A DNA stretch of 7,888 nt from Candidatus Neomicrothrix sp. UBA2110. Lineage in GTDB: Bacteria > Actinomycetota > Acidimicrobiia > Acidimicrobiales > Poriferisodalaceae. The position numbers were made by a program, and so were the translations under genes. The DNA lies in contig DCYM01000238.1 in NCBI GenBank assembly GCA_002331465.1, positions 1 through 7,888 of the forward strand. The letters run 5' to 3'. Below, in pieces: positions 6,072 through 7,888 of the stretch. The notes under the pieces are model-generated. The model searched no databases and was not told where the DNA came from. It worked only from the letters and a program-made list of their open reading frames with translations. Each line of letters starts with the position of its first letter. The stretch's first letter is position 1.

Positions 6072-6949
6072 GAATCAAACGCTTCTAAGGTCGGGGCTAG
6101 TTCATCGAGATAGCGGAGCGTGTCATCCGCCGGTGGCAAGTCGAAGTTCACGGGTGTGAAAACGAATTGAGTTACACCAGCCTCGGCATACGCCTCAAGT
6201 CGCTGCTGTCGGGGACGTCCCCATATGTAGAGGCTGATGGGAATCGAGGAGCCCTCGCGGCCAGCTTCGTCGGCTAAGCCGCGAAATCGCTTAATTCCCC
6301 CCAATACATCTGGCTTTCCATCAACATTCATTATCCCTACGTCTATGGGCGCCCACTCATCCGCATACTCAGCTGCATGTTGGATACCGAGTGGACCTGC
6401 ATTCCCGAGAGCGATTGGCACCGTTCCTGCTGCGGGCTTTGGGAATACCCAGGAAGGGGAATAGCGATCCCAAGTGCCTTGGAAACTTGCTTCATCGTCT
6501 CGCCAGGCAACGCGGAGAGCCTCGACGCGTTCGCGCATCGCCGAATACCGTTTTCGAAACGGTAAGTCCGGTCGGTGGTTCTCGAGTTCCTCTTCATTCC
6601 ATCCAACGCCGATACCCATGACAACTCTTCCTTCTGAGAGGACATCAGCGGTGGCGACTGTGCATGCAAGATCTAGAAGGTCGTGTTCGAGAATGAGACA
6701 AATACCCGTTCCTAAAGTCAGTGTCGTAGTTTCAGCCGCTGCTGCTGAAATGGAAACCCATGGGTCCATCATGTGGAAATAGGTCTCTGGAAGTTGACCC
6801 CCATTGGGGTAGGTGCTTCGCCGTTCCACTGGAATATGGCTGTGTTCTGGAAACCACACGGAATCGAAACCGCGTGACTCGAGTTCTCTTGCTAGATGGC
6901 CGGGAAGTATCCCACCGGCGTGATTCCCTGTTAAGTATCCGAACTTCAT
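6068..6949 (-). CDS. LLM-class (luciferase-like) oxidoreductase, probably F420-dependent
   Basis: Luciferase-like monooxygenase-fold proteins are TIM-barrel enzymes that use FMN or coenzyme F420; in Actinobacteria this subgroup is mostly annotated as F420-dependent. The 293-residue protein starts MKFGYLTGN and carries RGFDSVWFPEHSHIP (26-40), TLGTGICLILEHD (78-90), and the diagnostic ADVLSEGRVVMGIGVGWNEEE (101-121). The PIALGNAG segment (178-185) and a closing YAEAGVTQFVF (254-264) fit the barrel's later strands. The ATG (bases 6949-6947) is preceded on this strand by AGGA at 6960-6957, about seven bases away. It is divergent from the SDR remnant and convergent with the gene at 5022. The family is firm; cofactor choice and substrate are inferred. 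Confidence 0.9.
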   Translation of the reverse strand: MKFGYLTGNHAGGILPGHLARELESRGFDSVWFPEHSHIPVERRSTYPNGGQLPETYFHMMDPWVSISAAAAETTTLTLGTGICLILEHDLLDLACTVATADVLSEGRVVMGIGVGWNEEELENHRPDLPFRKRYSAMRERVEALRVAWRDDEASFQGTWDRYSPSWVFPKPAAGTVPIALGNAGPLGIQHAAEYADEWAPIDVGIMNVDGKPDVLGGIKRFRGLADEAGREGSSIPISLYIWGRPRQQRLEAYAEAGVTQFVFTPVNFDLPPADDTLRYLDELAPTLEAFDS

Positions 6950-7005
6950 AAATGAATCCTAGGACGAACAGGGCAAGCTAGGCCGCGTCTTCTATCGTTC
7001 GCTTC
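6950..7005. promoter_or_regulatory. Divergent promoter region between the LLM gene and the SDR remnant
   Basis: These 56 bases must carry promoters for both directions. On the minus strand, TAGCTT (bases 6980-6975) can serve as a -10 box, followed by a short leader with AGGA at 6960-6957 as ribosome binding site. On the plus strand, TATCGT at 6993-6998 lies seven bases before the ATG at 7006, which has no Shine-Dalgarno sequence, again suggesting a leaderless start. No clear -35 boxes are seen for either. A CCTAGG palindrome lies at 6958-6963. Confidence 0.4.
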
Positions 7006-7272
7006 ATGGATTTGAGACTCGAGGGAAAGGTTGCGCTTGCTACTGGCGAGTCGAGAAGCATTGGTCGAGGTATCACTGCCGGCTTTGCCGGCGGAGGGGC
7101 AAAGGTAATGATTGTTTCACGGAGCGCAGAAACCTACGAAGAGGCCAGCGGTGCGATTGGAACACACTGTCAATGGATAGCTTCCAACGCCCTGGGTAGC
7201 TGGGTTGCGGGCCGAACAATTGCAGTGGCCGGAAGAGGGCTCGTTGCCTTTAAATCCGAGCCAACCATATGA
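7006..7272 (+). pseudogene. Short-chain dehydrogenase/reductase remnant with large internal deletion
   Basis: Intact classical SDRs have about 250 residues with an N-terminal TGxxxGIG cofactor motif, a central NAG, Ser and YxxxK catalytic set, and a C-terminal 'SxxxTGQ-hydrophobic-DGG' segment. This 88-residue frame holds the N-terminal Rossmann part, LRLEGKVALATGESRSIGRG (3-22) and AKVMIVSRSAE (32-42). It then jumps near residues 58-64 to a typical C-terminal segment, SWVAGRTIAVAGRG (65-78). The middle, roughly 160 residues including all catalytic residues, is missing, and the cofactor motif has Ser in place of its second glycine. The deletion leaves the frame open. It cannot be an active SDR. 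Its TGA overlaps the menA ATG as ATGA, so the remnant may still act as a translated leader for menA. A sequencing or assembly collapse is an alternative explanation. Confidence 0.72.
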
Positions 7273-7888
7273 CGTCATCACGGGAGTGGCTCGCGGGGGC
7301 GCGACCGAGGACATGGCCAGCGGCGATTGTGCCAGTCGCCGTAGGGACAGCTGCCGCGGAGAGTGACGTAGATATCTTGCGGGCAGTCTTGGCGCTATTA
7401 GTCGCTTTATCGCTTCAGATCGGCGTTAACTACGCCAATGACTACAGCGATGGAATCCGGGGTACAGACGACCGCCGGATAGGTCCCATGCGGTTGGTTG
7501 CATCCGAAGTAGCGCCCCCTGGGGCTGTTAAGCGAGCGGCGCTAGGGGCCTTTGCACTTGCAGCTATCCCCGGAATTTATCTCTCCTTGGTAACCAGCGT
7601 GTGGTTGCTCTTGGTGGGAGCATTATCTATTGGTGCGGCGTGGTGTTACACCGGCGGCCCAAAGCCGTATGGCTACAGAGGTTGGGGCGAAATGTTTGTG
7701 TTTGTTTTCTTCGGCCTAGTTGCTTCTGGTGGGAGTACGTACTTGCAAGACGAACGCCTCACGGCGTTGGCAATAGGGGCTTCGGTCCCGGTTGGTTTGT
7801 TGACAGTCGCCTTACTAATCACGAATAACCTTCGAGACCTGCCAGGCGACAAAATTGCTGGCAAATACACGCTTGCAGTCCGAATTGG
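7269..7888 (+). CDS. menA: 1,4-dihydroxy-2-naphthoate prenyltransferase MenA (3' end outside window)
   Basis: MenA is a membrane UbiA-family prenyltransferase that joins a polyprenyl chain to 1,4-dihydroxy-2-naphthoate, giving demethylmenaquinone for the respiratory chain. The frame from the ATG at 7269 is open to the window edge (206 codons plus two bases) and begins MTSSREWLAGARPRTWPAA. The first Asp-rich motif, NYANDYSDGIRGTD, lies at 54-67 (Asn54, Asp58, Asp61). TGGPKPYGYRGWGE at 128-141 is a MenA hallmark, and the second Asp motif NNLRDLPGDKIAGK lies at 186-199 (Asp190, Asp194). Hydrophobic helices are at about 17-30, 37-53, 90-108, 109-125, 142-158 and 166-185. About a third of the usual length is cut off by the window end. 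It overlaps the SDR remnant by four bases and has no obvious ribosome binding site, so translation may depend on coupling to the remnant. Confidence 0.95.
   Translation, partial: MTSSREWLAGARPRTWPAAIVPVAVGTAAAESDVDILRAVLALLVALSLQIGVNYANDYSDGIRGTDDRRIGPMRLVASEVAPPGAVKRAALGAFALAAIPGIYLSLVTSVWLLLVGALSIGAAWCYTGGPKPYGYRGWGEMFVFVFFGLVASGGSTYLQDERLTALAIGASVPVGLLTVALLITNNLRDLPGDKIAGKYTLAVRI

Noticed and set aside
6343..6669. 108-codon minus-strand frame and several plus-strand frames within the LLM oxidoreductase gene
   Set aside because: The LLM frame carries the full set of family motifs; the others are out-of-frame shadows.
7078..7092. GCCGGC-TTT-GCCGGC hairpin as a possible terminator
   Set aside because: It lies inside the SDR remnant, encodes part of its helix, has a three-base loop and no following T-run.
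7601..7870. 75-codon plus-strand and 65-codon minus-strand frames near the window end
   Set aside because: They overlap the clear menA frame, which carries both Asp-rich motifs and continues to the window edge.

Overview
The window looks like a piece of an actinobacterial chromosome, most likely an uncultured, moderate-GC member of the Acidimicrobiia; that class assignment is an inference from gene content. The bacterial proteasome activator Bpa/PafE points to Actinobacteria. A luciferase-like monooxygenase of the F420-associated type, a nitroreductase-like flavoprotein, a Lys/Ala-rich DksA-like protein ahead of lspA, and MenA all fit. There are several GTG starts and apparent leaderless promoters. 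No rRNA, tRNA, IS element, phage gene or CRISPR array is visible.

Layout. (1) 11-1842, plus strand: a compact operon of a DksA/TraR-like regulator, lspA (signal peptidase II) and an RluD-type pseudouridine synthase, with a 10-base gap and an 8-base overlap. (2) 1949-3046, plus: a stand-alone alkaline-phosphatase-superfamily phosphodiesterase/nucleotide pyrophosphatase. (3) 3088-6071, plus: a probable operon of bpa, a possible 28-codon bridging ORF, an unrecognised protein with a possible GNAT-like core, a nitroreductase-family protein, and an unrecognised 349-residue protein that may be an internal duplication. (4) 6068-6949, minus: an LLM-class oxidoreductase whose stop codon overlaps the stop codon of the convergent gene. 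(5) 7006-7888, plus: a short-chain dehydrogenase (SDR) remnant that has lost its catalytic middle, overlapping by four bases the start of menA. menA runs off the window and can be read clearly up to the edge.

How the genes work together. The first operon joins lipoprotein maturation and rRNA modification to a DksA-like protein that has lost most of its zinc ligands. The bpa operon links ATP-independent proteasome gate opening to two unknown proteins and one flavoprotein. menA commits 1,4-dihydroxy-2-naphthoate to menaquinone for respiration.

Most of the window is ordinary housekeeping or lineage-specific metabolism, and I see no clear new defence or mobile system. The points most worth a second look are the internally deleted SDR kept in register with menA, the 28-codon ORF that fits exactly between two genes by stop/start overlaps, the repeated TAnnnT-N6/7-start arrangement suggesting leaderless transcripts, and the putative two-fold repeat in the 349-residue unknown protein.
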